From Gentiana macrophylla (Eukaryota > Streptophyta > Magnoliopsida > Gentianales > Gentianaceae), in contig JAOBSW010000453.1 in assembly GCA_026214975.1 (NCBI GenBank), positions 28,258 to 92,257 on the forward strand: DNA of 64,000 nt, in the 5' to 3' direction. The notes beneath the pieces are model-generated. The model had not been told where the DNA came from. It saw only the letters and a list, made by a program, of their open reading frames with translations, and ran no database searches. Position numbers and translations under genes: made by a program. How positions within the stretch are numbered: the stretch's first letter is position 1; every line of letters begins with the position of its first letter. This document shows positions 52,801 through 63,743 of the stretch, in pieces.

Positions 52801-55800
52801 TTGTGAGTTTCGTGAAATGGTATCTCAAATGAAGATTGGCAAGCAAGTAGTAAAGGATGAGTGGTCTCAGATCTCATCCATAGCAAAGAATATTAAGAGT
52901 GAAAAAGTCTTACCATCGGCTTGTATTCAAGATGTAATAGATTATGATGTTACATTTCAGACAGTCATCCCAATTTTCCCTACCTAAAAAGGATGTACCC
53001 GCTCTATTTTCTCAAATTTGTATTGAGAATTTGAAATGTGAACATTGCATTTTGGGTAAACAAACTAGAAATGTTTTTAAATCCATTCCTTATAAAGCTT
53101 CTATGCCTTTTACACTTATACATTCTCGATGTATGGGACCTCTGTAACTCCCAATCTCACACACAAACCTTAGTTCAGATCTTCATTGATGATCATACTA
53201 GACTAATACGGGTATACCTTATAAACACAAATCAAGTTCCCGCTCTATTTGAAAGTTTTTACAATATGATTGAAACTCAATTTAAAACCAAGATTCAAAT
53301 CCTAAGGTCTCACAAAGTGGACAGAGTACCTTAACACTTCCTCAATCCGCTTGTAACCAAAAAAGGAATCATTCACCAAACCACTTGTACCAACACCTCT
53401 CAACAAAATGGAATTGCCAAAGGAAAAAAACAGACACTGCTAAATAGCCGTAACCATTCTTTATGCCTATAATGTTCCAAAATCTATCAAAGTAGGTCGT
53501 CTCTCATGTGCCCACCTTCTTGATAAACAGAATGCCATCCAGAATTCTGAAGTTTAAAACACCTATTGATGTCTTCAACAACTCCTTCCTTGATTCTAAA
53601 CTCATAAAATCCTTGCCTTTAAAGGTCTTTGGGTGCATAGCCTTTGTGCACAATCACTCTCCTAATGTAAGCAAACTTGATCCTAGGCCATCAAAACCAT
53701 TTTTCTTGGGTATTCTCGCCACACAAAAGTGGATACAAATGTTTTGATCCTATCACTCACAGATTCTACGTGACTCCATGATATCACCTTTTGAAGACCA
53801 AATTTTCATCGTAAAAACCAGACCAAAACTTAGAATCATACCAATTCCTGAAAGTGGACCCACTCTTCCCATACCTAACTTCACTCCTACATCCACTCCT
53901 ACCCGTAAACACCGCTAACCCTTCTCACTCGTATGGAACACCATCGCTTTCTAAACCAGAGGAGCCTTCCATCTCCACCACTCCACCTCCTATCATTTAT
54001 ACTGCATGTAAGAAAACCAGTCTCAACTCCAATTTAACCCTATATGTCCTATAGAGTCGTAAGATAATACAGTAACAAACCGCCCTAAATCAATTGGTTA
54101 TACCTCCGTAAATTGAAACCTCCACAGCCTTACCCATTGCCTTAAGAAAGAAACCTGTAGAGTGCACTAAACATCCCATCAAGAAGTATATGTCCCATGG
54201 GAAAGTGTCCAACCAACTCAGTGGTCTTTCAAACCAACTTAGATGCCACTAAAACACCTACCACTATCCAACAGCCCTAAGTCACCCTCAATGGAAACAT
54301 GCTGTTATGGAGGAATTGAATGCTCTGGAGAAATATCACACACGGGACTACATTTCTACACCTAAAGGGCTAAACCTCGTAGGTGTAGATGGTTGTTTAA
54401 TATCAAACACAATGCAGATGGCACTATCAACAGTATAAGGCAAGACTTCAGGCAAAGTGGATATACTCACCTATGGGAATTGATTATAATGAGACCTTTG
54501 CACCTGCTGTAAAGCTTAATTTGTTAGAATACTAATCTCTATTGGTACTGCAAGGAATTGGCCTCTTCACCAACTTGACATCAAGAATGCATTCCTAAAT
54601 GGGGAACTAAAGGAGGATGTGTATATGCGCTTCCACTGGATTTGCTCCAAAACCCAACCATGTCCTAAAATCGAATAAGTCCATCTATGGACTAAAACAA
54701 TCTCCTAGTGGCATGGTTCAAGAGTTCACCTGTGCCATGAAACTTGCATCATATACCCAAGGGCATTGAGATCACACAATGTTCTATAAACATTTCGACA
54801 AGGGATCTTACCATTCTCATAGTATATGTTGATGACATTGTTATCACAAGAAGTTCGGGCCTGAAATCAATAACCTAAAGTGGATTCCTACAACAACAGC
54901 TTTGATGTTAAAGACCTTGGCTCTCAAATATTTCTGGGTATTGAAATTACAAGATCTTCAAGTGGTATCCTACTCACTCAGAGAAAATATACTCTGGACT
55001 TACTTTCAGATTATGGACTCTTAGGTTGCAAACCTGCTGAAACCCCCGTGGACTGTGCTGTGAAATTTGGAAAGGATGAAGATGGGGGAGATTATGACCT
55101 TGAACAATATCGAGGCTAGTAGGAGATTGATCTATCTTCTCATACAAGACCAGATATCATTTTGTCGTGAGCCACCCGAGTCGGGCTTTATGCATGCCCC
55201 TAAAGTTATTCACTACAATGTCGCTTTGAGATTACTAAGGTTCCTAAAATGATGTCCAGGAAGGTGTCATGTTTAAGGCTCAAGAAAACTCTGCACTTAA
55301 GGATATGTAGATGCCGATCAAGGTGTGATAAAGTTGGAAGGAAAATCCACTCGATGGTGCATCTATGTATTTGGAAACCTGGTCTCTTGAGGAGCAAGAA
55401 ACAATCTGGTGTCCATACAAATTAAGTCGAATTTAGAGCGCTTGCTTTTGGCATATGTGAACTCTTATGGATTAGAAAATCATGTCTCGAACTAAGAATA
55501 CAGTGTCTCGAACCTATGTATTTATACAAAGGACAAGAAGGTCAGTGCTGACATATCTAATAATCTAGTTCAACATGATAACTAAACACATTGAAGTTGA
55601 TAGGCACTTCATCGTGAGAAAAGGTCACTAATGGAAGTATCAACCTATCATACATCAAGTCCAAGCTTCAGGTAGCTGATATCTTCACCAAGGGACTTCC
55701 TAAAAAGGATTTTCAAATGTGTACAGAGAAATTGGAATTATTTGACATCTACCTATCAGCTTGAGGAGGAGTATTGAAATATACTGAAAATACTAAGTAT

Positions 55801-57322
55801 TAATTTATAACATATTTAGTATATTAAGTTATGTACACTCATGTATTTAGTTGCTTTATCTTTACAATAACCGAGTAATAATAAAGTGTAGCCACTCTAG
55901 AAAGTTAAGGCTAGATAGTTATTACTTTACTTTTTACTTTATCAAGGTACTTTTTACTTTTCATTTAATGCAGCTTAGCATGCTTGCATCTTGTATTTTC
56001 CTATTTATTCCAACCGAATTTGGTTGAAGAATAACAAGAGTTATAATTCTCTTTCTTTCTCTTCTCTAAAATTATCTATACTTCTATAAAGTTGAATGGT
56101 ACTAATCACCTTCAATGGGTTCGGTCCATGTGGATGATATGACCGGAAGATGGAAAATGAGGCATCTGAGTGGTGCATTGAAACCACTGGGTATTGAAGA
56201 TGCTGACTCTCTCTTTACCTAGGAAATGGATAATGCCACAGTCATGACGGGCTTATTAATTCGATGGAATCTGAGATTGGTCAGGTTCACCTTTTCTATC
56301 CTACAGCTAAGGACATCTGGGAAGTTGTTGCTACACCATACTCTGATCAGGGAAATTTTGCCAATGCATATGGGTAAAATCCAATATTAGAGATATGAGG
56401 CAAGGAACCTTAGATGTCACGAAGTATTTCAGTGCAATGAAAAAGCTATGACATGATAGTCAAAGGGAATGTCCTATTGATGCAAGGAAGTTCCAGAAGA
56501 TGATTGAATGTTATAGGGTGTTTGAGTTCCTTGGAAGCCTGAATTGAATGTATGATGCTGCCAAGGAAAGAATTCTTGCCCAGGTACCATTACCCACCAT
56601 TCAAGAAGCCTTTGCAACAATAAGAAAATAAGAAAGCAGAAGAGGTGCAATGGGTAATTCTGCTCATAATTTCTTAGTGACCAATCAAAACTATGACTTA
56701 TCAAACTGAATGTGCCATGGCTGAAAATACTAAGAACCAAAAGAAATATCATTCGGAAGGGTCATGTGGTGTGACCACTGTAAGAGAAAGGGCCACGCTA
56801 AGGAAAGTTTCTGCATTTCACATGGAGAATACAAGAGGACAAGCTCAGAAGAAGCAGCAGAATACTACAACTTGATGTGCAAAAGCCTGGATTGTGGATA
56901 CCGCAACATCCAACCACATGACAGGTGAATTTACTTTATTTACTTCCTATAAACCATCTTATGGGCAACACAAATTTGTGTTGTAGATAAACCTTTTCCA
57001 TTGTTGCTGAAAAGGTACTATCAGAGTTTCAAAACACTGAACCTACTTTCTTTTACATGTTCCAAACTTGGCCTGTTATCTTCTCTCAGTAAGTAGATTT
57101 ACAAAGCATAATAACTGTTGTGCTAAATTCTGCCCATCTTACTGTAAGTTTTAGGAGCTGGTCTCAGGGATGAAGATTGGCAATGCTAAAAAGTGGTAGG
57201 ACGTTATTTCTTCAAAGAAGGATTAGTTGAAACTTACAAATGTATTCTGAAAACTAATGAAATTGAGCTTTGGCACTCTTTGTCTTTGGTTCCCTAGTTT
57301 TGTTTATCTACAAAAGTTGTTC

Positions 57323-57398
<76 letters not shown>

Positions 57399-60239
57399 TT
57401 AAAAAGACCTTGTGATTTCTAGTGTGAAATTTGTGAATTGTCCAAGCACTCTAGATTTTCTTTCAAAAATATACCTTACAAAGAGTCATCACCATTTACA
57501 TTAATCTATAGTGAAGTTTGGGGACCTTCTAGAACACCAAACCTTACTAATAATAGATGGTTTGTAACATTTATTGATGACCACACACGCTTATGTTGGG
57601 TATACTTGATGAAACCCAAGTTAGATGTGACTCGCTTTATTCAAAACTTTTCACCCCATGGTTGAAACTCAGCTTCAGACCACTATTAAAATGCTGAGAT
57701 ATGACGATGCTTCAAAATAATCACATTTGTACTTGGTCCTTTCCTTGAAGAGAAAGAATAATTCATCAAACCTCATGCACTAATACTCCCCAACAAAATG
57801 GGGTAGCGGAGAGAAAAATAGACACCTTTAGAGGTTGCAAGAGCCCTTCTGTTTGGAATGAATTCACCCAATTTCTATTCACAGCTTTCCTCATTAACAG
57901 AATGCCATTCACAAAACAGATAGGTCAAAACTGTTTTTATAAGTTATTCTTCTACTCAGAAGGGATTTAAGTGCTAAATTTATACATCACTGCTGATGTA
58001 ACTTTTTTTAAAATCTCTTTTCCCTAAGTTAGTGATTTAGTGAATTCCAAGAAGGAAATGTATGATGTCTGGGAACCAGTAACACCCCCTCCTCTTGAAC
58101 CTTCTGATCAAGCAGTTGCCTCAGAATCTTTCAAGAAACACCTGAGAATTCACCTGACAGTGATCAAAAGGAAAATGATATAATTATATACACAAGAAAG
58201 AAGAAAGTTTCTCCTTCCACACACAACATTGCCAATATTCCAGACCCTGATTTAGCTCAGCTGCAATAGGAATTGCATAATGACGACAACCTACATTCAA
58301 CAGTTAATACAGATGCTGAAGGTCTAGAATTTGAAAATATAAATGAGTTACCTCTTGCATAAAGGAAAGCTATTAGCTCTTGAGAAAGTGTCTCCCACGG
58401 CTTCCCAAATTTCGTGGGCTGTGGAGCAGAGTAAAAATTTTCACCTATTTCAGGAGCCCCCCCAACCATATGACATGACAAGGTGATTTTTTGCCCGCCA
58501 TGTTCGGTATTTATTATCAGTAGGTTCTGGTGATGTAGTCGTCTTTCCCACGACTACTGATAAACATCATCATTGACTGGGACCATTGAAGATAATTGGG
58601 CCCAGTGAGTTTGTGACTGATGATGGGAATGAGGTTTTTGTCAGACGCAACCTGAGAGAGAGGAGTTGCATTCATTTGTGAAATGGGATTTGTTGATGCA
58701 GACGATGTTTGCTGGAATTCAGGCATGGATGAAATGGAGAATGAAGGAGACTCCTTAAGAGTTTTAGATGTGTAAGACTTCAAACTCTGATACCTTGTAG
58801 TTAATTGCAAAGGAAAAGCAGAAAGTTTTTGTTTTTTTGTTTTTTTTGGATTCATTGTGGTAAAACAGTGGGTATAAAACAAGCAACTTACGTAAAATAA
58901 TTTCTTAATTACAACCTACAATTAGAAAGAAAATATACGGAGGGTTACAAATAGACTGAATCACTAAAACAATTGCTTCTTTGGTTGTGCAACTTTTAGT
59001 CTACCCAGCAACTAGTTGGGATAAGGCATGTGTGTTGTTGTTGTGCAACTTTTTTGGTTTACTGATTCATGCTACTGAGCTACTCCCTCTGCTAGTGTAA
59101 TTAGATGGTGTTTAGAATGGTGGATCTCTCACTTAAATCAATACTTGAGAGCGTATTGTTGTTAGTCAAGTTATTCTCCTTCTAAGTTATGTGCTAGCTG
59201 TGTGACTAAAGTGGAGCTGTCTACTCCAATGACTGTTAAGAATGTGCTGCCGTTAGGGAAGTTTGAAAAGATAGCACATGTAAGACTCTTAAATGAGCAC
59301 TTGCATGCATTAGTGTAATTTTATGGAGTCAAACATCATTATTCTCCATTTTGAAGTGAAATGCATCAAAATATCTGTTACACATAATTTGAATGTAGAT
59401 TCTGTAATCTGTATTTTGTACTCATGTGGTGTAGAATTTAAAGATTTTGTATTTTATAGATATGAGTAAAGACTTTGTTGCAAATGATATATATATATAT
59501 ATATTTACATATTTATCTTTACATCAGCAATAAATGCAAATGCTGTGAGTTGAGACAGATTTCTAATGTCTCGCTCTATAACTTGTACTCAAGTGGCACC
59601 TTGATGCGCTGCTAAACTTTTGACATGCGACTTTTCCATTCACAAAAGATTTCTGGATTCAAGTATCTTACACTCTTTAGATGCTACTATACATGTGGAT
59701 ATTAGACACATATTTGACCTCCCTCTTATCACATGGCTTTCGCAATTTGCTTCATCGGTTTAATGGGTTGTTGGAGACAATGAACATCACTGGAATTTTC
59801 CTTCTTTTTTTTTTTCTCTTTCAAATGGAATGTCAGGTTGATGGTTTGGTAGCTCTGATGGAAAGCGAGCACATCGGCCCTTTCAACTTGGGGAACCCTG
59901 GAGAGTTCACCATGTTAGAACTTGCTGAGGTTTGTTCTGTAATAATAAACCTTAAAATTTGGAAATCTTTCGGTTTGATGCAATAAACATTATTTCCCCT
60001 GAGCTATTATTACCCTCCTTTGAAGTATAGGTTGTGAAAGAAACAATTGATTCAAGTGCAACCGCTGAGTTTAAACCTAACACTGCTGACGCACCTCATA
60101 AAAGAAAACCCGATATCAGCAAAGCCAAGGAACTCTTGCATTGGGAGCCTAAGGTTCCCTGAATGAAGGACTGCCTCGTGATGGTCTCTGATTTCAGAAA
60201 CCGATCCTAAATGAAGACGAAGGAAAAGATAACAAATGA
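46886..60239 (+). CDS. UXS: UDP-glucuronate decarboxylase (UDP-xylose synthase), type II membrane form, seven exons
   Basis: Converts UDP-glucuronate to UDP-xylose, with bound NAD+, for xylan, xyloglucan and pectin synthesis. The N-terminal anchor implies a Golgi enzyme. Exons: 46886-47530, 47686-47833, 47915-47994, 50106-50189, 50305-50379, 59837-59929, 60031-60239. MKQLHKQ starts at 46886. Residues 50-68 ([19 protein letters not shown]) form a signal anchor; GGAGFVG (134-140) is the NAD loop; Tyr270 and Lys274 (YDEGK) are catalytic, with the Ser/Thr of [12 protein letters not shown] nearby. Exons 1-6 are fully open and phases agree. In exon 7 a TGA (60160) appears at codon 419; one-base shifts at about 60157, 60175 and 60206 alternate with family-like sequence (VSDFRNR) up to TGA at 60237. 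Family length is about 435-440, so only the last few dozen residues are affected. Confidence 0.93.
47531..47685 (+). other. UXS intron 1: U12-type AT-AC intron
   Basis: The exon ends AAAACTATT and the intron begins ATATCCTTTT, the exact U12 5' splice consensus. Near the 3' end ACTCTTAAC (47667-47675) fits the U12 branch site, with its adenosine about 11 bases from the end. The intron ends TTCAC and the next exon begins AAGACAAATGTG. Joining here gives [13 protein letters not shown], the sequence expected for UXS. No GT-AG pair gives that reading. 155 bases long. Confidence 0.88.
47995..50105 (+). other. UXS intron 3, 2.1 kb, with a hAT-like MITE
   Basis: Donor GTACCA after GTTGAG, acceptor CTGTCAG before GTTCGTATTGC. 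The body is AT-rich and non-coding apart from the MITE at 49102-49644. It is longer than the other intact introns (81-155 bases). Confidence 0.8.
49102..49644. mobile_element. hAT-like non-autonomous DNA transposon (MITE), 543 bp
   Basis: Flanked by the perfect 8-bp duplication TCTTTACC (49094-49101, 49645-49652), the size made by hAT transposases. The left end is CAAAGGTTCTAAAAGTCGG. The right end, reverse complemented, is CAGTGTTCTAACACTCGG, so both begin CA and share GTTCTAA and TCGG. Sub-terminal regions are rich in GACTAG, CGGCTAGGCG and related words in inverted order. The centre has an AAT microsatellite (about 49209-49233) and an A run (49241-49259). No transposase. Confidence 0.85.
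50854..51157 (+). repeat. 5' LTR of the inner copia
   Basis: 304 bases. Compared with 55773-56078 it differs at two substitutions, one small complex site (ATGCAAATTTAG versus ATGCAGCTTAG) and two short indels in a CT-rich run. A perfect TACTT duplication implies ends ATTGAAAT and ATTATCTA; if the LTR is counted from TG (50856), the flank is imperfect. Confidence 0.85.
51865..52254 (+). pseudogene. inner copia Gag, central fragment
   Basis: 130 codons: [64 protein letters not shown]. These are the conserved copia Gag (UBN2-type) blocks. The preceding part ([18 protein letters not shown], 51605-51787) is in another frame. The corresponding outer-copia segment (56400-56640) is clearly related, so both elements belong to one lineage. 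Confidence 0.85.
54880..55119 (+). pseudogene. inner copia RT fragment
   Basis: 80 codons with [35 protein letters not shown] and CKPAETPVD, the copia RT thumb region just after the YVDD loop. Stops flank it on both sides. It shows the domain order only; no function. Confidence 0.85.
55773..56078 (+). repeat. 3' LTR of the inner copia
   Basis: 306 bases, preceded by AGCTTGAGGAGGAGT (purine-rich priming tract) and followed by TACTT and the resumed Gag frame of the outer copia. Confidence 0.88.
58375..58797 (-). pseudogene. inverted copia Gag N-terminus
   Basis: On the minus strand a tRNA-Met-type primer site (GGTATCAGAG, 58785-58794) is followed by [39 protein letters not shown] and, after shifts, [15 protein letters not shown] near 58410. 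It is the start of a third copia element, facing the outer one. The junction with the outer copia is at about 58370, within the outer integrase-RT linker. Confidence 0.75.
58798..58971 (-). repeat. probable LTR of the inverted copia fragment
   Basis: About 174 bases between the primer site and CTAAAACA (58964-58971). In sense orientation it begins TGTTTTAGTG and ends directly at GGTATCAGAG. Length is close to that proposed for the outer copia LTR (50520-50693). No second copy found. Confidence 0.45.
58972..59836. other. rest of UXS intron 5; no gene seen
   Basis: AT-rich intronic sequence with a TA microsatellite at about 59487-59505. It probably includes the original 3' part of the intron. 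The pyrimidine-rich run TTCCTTCTTTTTTTTTTTCT at 59799-59818 precedes the acceptor at 59836. Confidence 0.5.
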
Positions 60240-60732
60240 GAAGGGAAACTGAAACAAGTATGATGTATAGCGGGGCGCAAGGAAAACGTGTTTTCGTAAG
60301 TTGTCACTACTTTAGATCACTTTACATCATTTTTTTTCCCCCAGCATAAGAAATGTGAGTTAATAATATGGTCTTCTGGTTGTGGAAGATTTGTGTATAT
60401 ATATACACACACTCCAAATTATTGACTTAAATGACCAAATTGTAGTAAATGTAACACAGACACATACGTATAACGATCGTAATTTTGATTTGTTGTTGTT
60501 TTGGATTGTTTCTTTGACAGTTTATACCGTTAGATATGTAACACGTATGTGAGGATCAGCTGTGAAATGTACATTCGGCTCTGGTAGCGTGCCTTTTGCC
60601 CGTTGTTGCCCAAATGGAATAGACTGCAAAAATGTGTCATGCAATTCAATTTCTTAGCCTTTGTTTGTAACACAGGACGACATAATTACATTTGAGATTT
60701 TTATTTTCCTCTTCCCAAACTATGTTACATTG

Positions 60733-60777
<45 letters not shown>

Positions 60778-60923
60778 TGTTTTTTCACTTGGTACCAACA
60801 TTTGCTACAACGATTGTATCATAAAATTTCTTTACATAAATTTTTTTTTTAATAACCTAATGTAGAAAGCAGAATGACAGAGCATATATATCTTATAAGA
60901 AAGTTATTAAAGATGGTAGGCAT

Positions 60924-60954
<31 letters not shown>

Positions 60955-61283
60955 AGAGCAGTATTTATGAAAGAAAAGAGTCAAAGCGTAGTTAGGCTAA
61001 GCATCTGATTCCATGGGGCGTGGGGTGTGGGAGAAGAGTCTTTTGGGGATTGTCATTCACAGCGAAAGAGGTAAAATGGAACATTAAAAAGTGGCTTTTA
61101 TAAAGATGAGAAGAGAACAAACTCCATAGAGAATTTGTTCCTTAAGAATCTAACAACCTCAGTTATTCCATTCCATAACAAAGTGGGGAGGGAAAGAAGA
61201 GTGCTTCTTCCTTCTTCCTTTCTTTCTTTCTTGCTATGCATTCATCATTATCCCATGCCTTGACCTTTTATACACAAGAAAAG

Positions 61284-61328
<45 letters not shown>

Positions 61329-61574
61329 TACATCGCTTTAATAAAAATAAAAATCTCTCGATATCGCTGGCGCTATATGTCCTTTTCTTTTCATTGGTTT
61401 AGGGTAAGTATTTTAATACAAAAAAAAATCATAGAAAGAAAGAAAATTGATTGTGAAAATAAATTTTATTTTATTTTTATTGTGAGCTCAATGGAGGAAA
61501 GAATCTGTAGGTAGATATGTAATTTGTGACGATGGCTTTGGCACTGACGTGGTTCTTTGTTTCGAAAATGCATA
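60240..61574. other. UXS 3' flank, non-coding with microsatellites
   Basis: No gene found. Holds the presumed UXS 3' UTR, an ATT microsatellite (about 60733-60777), an A run with interruptions (60924-60955), a CTTT-rich stretch (61207-61231) and an AT microsatellite (about 61286-61327). ORFs here come from the repeats. Confidence 0.6.
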
Positions 61575-61833
61575 CTCCCTCCGTTCCAATTGTTTTATAT
61601 TTTAACTCATAAGATGGAAGCATACATCAATTAATGAAATTGCTTAATTATTTAAAACTTAAATAATTTACATTTTTAAACTTTTTATATGTAGTTCTAT
61701 TTTCACAATATTTAAAGATGATCAATTAATGAAGCAGTAATTAAAGAAAAACTTTAAGTTTTTGAAGTTATGGAGACTTATTTTAAGACAAAGAAAAAGT
61801 TAATAAGTTTCAAACAAATTGAGACAAGGAGAT
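61575..61833. mobile_element. Stowaway-like MITE, about 260 bp
   Basis: Left end TA then CTCCCTCCGTTCCAATTG (from 61575), the hallmark Stowaway (Tc1/mariner-derived) terminal repeat. The right end, reverse complemented, reads TAATCTCCTTGTCTCAATTTG (61835 leftwards), a diverged copy. The TA dinucleotides on both sides fit the TA target duplication. The interior is AT-rich and non-coding. Confidence 0.6.
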
Positions 61834-63743
61834 TATTTTTCTAAGTGTGTTGGCATCTGAAAAATACATTAATTATAAGTGTATATACTATTATCTCCGT
61901 CTTCAAATTGCTTTGAGACTTATTCCATTTGGCTGAATGCCTCAAAATAAAGTTCCCATAACTAACATTGTGTTTGTTTACCTTAAAAAAATAGATTTTT
62001 TTGGGAGTTTTTTTATATCACTTCATCAATCATTTTTACAATTCTCTCACCAATCATTATTTCAACTACAAATAAAAATATTAAATTATTTCTAACCATT
62101 TCACTTTATCTTCTTTATTATCTTTTTTACCAATATTTTATTCATTATACTCACCAATCATTTCTTTATCTACACAAATTTTAAAAAACATTTTAACTTT
62201 CTAATCATCACTTCTATCATTTTTATTATATTTTATTATCCATTAGCATATAAAACACACTTCAAAATAAACTCCAACCCAAATCAGATTTTAAGACTAA
62301 AAGTTTATTCTTAAAATTCCAAAATGCTCATAAAACTACATTTATTAAAAAGTTTAAGGACAATAAAAGAAGAACATAATCAGAAAGAAATATGCTTTTA
62401 ATAACTGACTTTCATTTAAATTTTTTAGTTTCAAACGTCCCAAACAAAATGACGAAGAGAGATTATATAGTGTATGTGAGACATAGCTGTACACAATGTG
62501 GTGAAAACGCATATTAAGGAAATTGTCACTGATTGTTGCAGAGAATCCATCCCACGGCTGTCGCCTCGATTTAATAAATTCAAAAATCCCATGGGTTAAT
62601 AAACCTGTAACAGTAATTTATTCAAATTTCATCCTTGTTTGACGCACCTGCTCCTGCTTTAGTGTTTGATTACCAGCCAGCTATTCAACCTCAAAAGTGC
62701 ACTGAAATCGGACTATCCATTTTTTTTTATTTTTTTTATTTTCTTAAGTGAAGTTGGGACCTTGTAAAGTCTAATATTTTCGGCTTGTGTGGTGGTATAT
62801 TAGATTTACGCTGTTATTCATAAGTAAATTCAATTTTACAGAGATATAAATTAGATATTTGACCCCCTAAAATTGAATTTTTAATTTACATTCAACTTTT
62901 CATTCATTAATATTGCGTGGTAACACAAAAATAGAGTCAGTGTGTTGTCATGGTTGGAAACCTATTAATATGTTCTTAGATAATTAACACAAAAGTCAGA
63001 ATATCGTAAAACTGCCTTCATGTTAGTTAAGCGGGTCGTGGTAGCGATCTGATTGAAGTTCGCACTAACTCGACATATGTCATGCTCCATTTTTTTTTGT
63101 GGTTTTTCTCGATACGCTGACGGTTTTAGGTATTAGATGTGTTACCTGCTAAGAATGGTCTTTTGTGAGCTTTAAAATCAAGGGGCTTAGTAAGTTGCCT
63201 CCGGAAGAAAAAGATAGCATCCAAATGTAAGTGAAGATTTTGCTGATTGTATTAAGTTTTCCTTTTCTTTTTTGACATGTAATCTGATTAGTGATACTAC
63301 TTAATGTACTTGTTGATTAATTGTGATATGAACCGTAATTGTAATTTATATCATTAGAATCAACGATACAAATACACATTACGACATTCGTCGCGATAAA
63401 CGATCATGCACACAGATTATTACTGCAAAGAAACTAAAGAATGGGTATGGATATAAATAGTAGGCTAAAGGTAAGGCGTGCTTTGAATCCAGTTCCTTGG
63501 CGCACTCCCTGTGGTTGTGGTCCTGTCTCTGTTTTTCTTTTCCCTTATGTTTTCTGTTCCTCTTAAGAAGAAGAGGGACTTCCATTGATAACCAAAATAA
63601 AAAGACCGAACATAAACATAGACAGACACTCTCTTTTACTTTCTATGCTCTCGATTCAAACACCACCAACAAAACAATCATGAAAGAATTCGACATGTTG
63701 AGTGCATCCTCCCAAGTTTCTGACTGCATTACATTTCAGAAAT
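61834..63743. other. AT-rich intergenic sequence; no gene seen
   Basis: Very AT-rich up to about 62450, with short repeats of ATTTC and TTTTAT words at 62000-62230. A degenerate Stowaway-like line (TATCTCCGTCTTCAAATTG) lies at 61891-61909. The last part (63480-63740) is CT-rich and may be the 5' UTR of the ORF that starts at 63744. Confidence 0.5.

Larger units (their letters stand above)
50854..56078 (+). mobile_element. inner Ty1/copia element nested in the Gag of the outer copia
   Basis: LTRs 50854-51157 (304) and 55773-56078 (306), nearly identical, flanked by TACTT on both sides (50849-50853, 56079-56083). A primer site TGGTATCGTAGC follows at 51160 and a purine tract GAGGAGGAG precedes the right LTR. 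In order: Gag (51603-52254), protease ([11 protein letters not shown] type, 52545-52590), integrase (53020-53330, [10 protein letters not shown] and [13 protein letters not shown]), integrase C-terminus (53600-53750, [13 protein letters not shown]), RT (54300-55110, with YVDDIVI-like sequence at 54830 and [18 protein letters not shown]), RNase H (55250-55700). Every domain has stops or shifts, so it is defective despite similar LTRs. Confidence 0.92.
50520..58375 (+). mobile_element. outer Ty1/copia element in UXS intron 5, decayed, split by the inner copia
   Basis: A primer site TGGTATGAGAGCC starts at 50695, so the 5' LTR is probably 50520-50693 (starting TGTTGAAAAG). Gag begins with ATG at 50757 and reads [14 protein letters not shown]..., is interrupted at TACTT (50849) and resumes at 56079 in the same frame ([14 protein letters not shown]). 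Then come degenerate Gag, a zinc knuckle (about 56765-56815), protease ([11 protein letters not shown], 56895) and integrase pieces (57430-57900: [14 protein letters not shown], [17 protein letters not shown]). A variable linker to about 58370 is the last part; RT and the 3' LTR are absent. An AT microsatellite (57326-57378) interrupts it. Confidence 0.8.
50380..59836 (+). other. UXS intron 5, 9.46 kb, filled with nested copia elements
   Basis: Donor GTATGT after TCTGACTTG (50379), acceptor TGTCAG before GTTGATGG (59837). The flanking exons are in phase and join in the conserved order (YVSDL then [10 protein letters not shown]). Nearly all of the extra length is copia sequence; see the entries at 50520-58971. 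Splicing across it would still give an intact reading frame. Confidence 0.88.
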
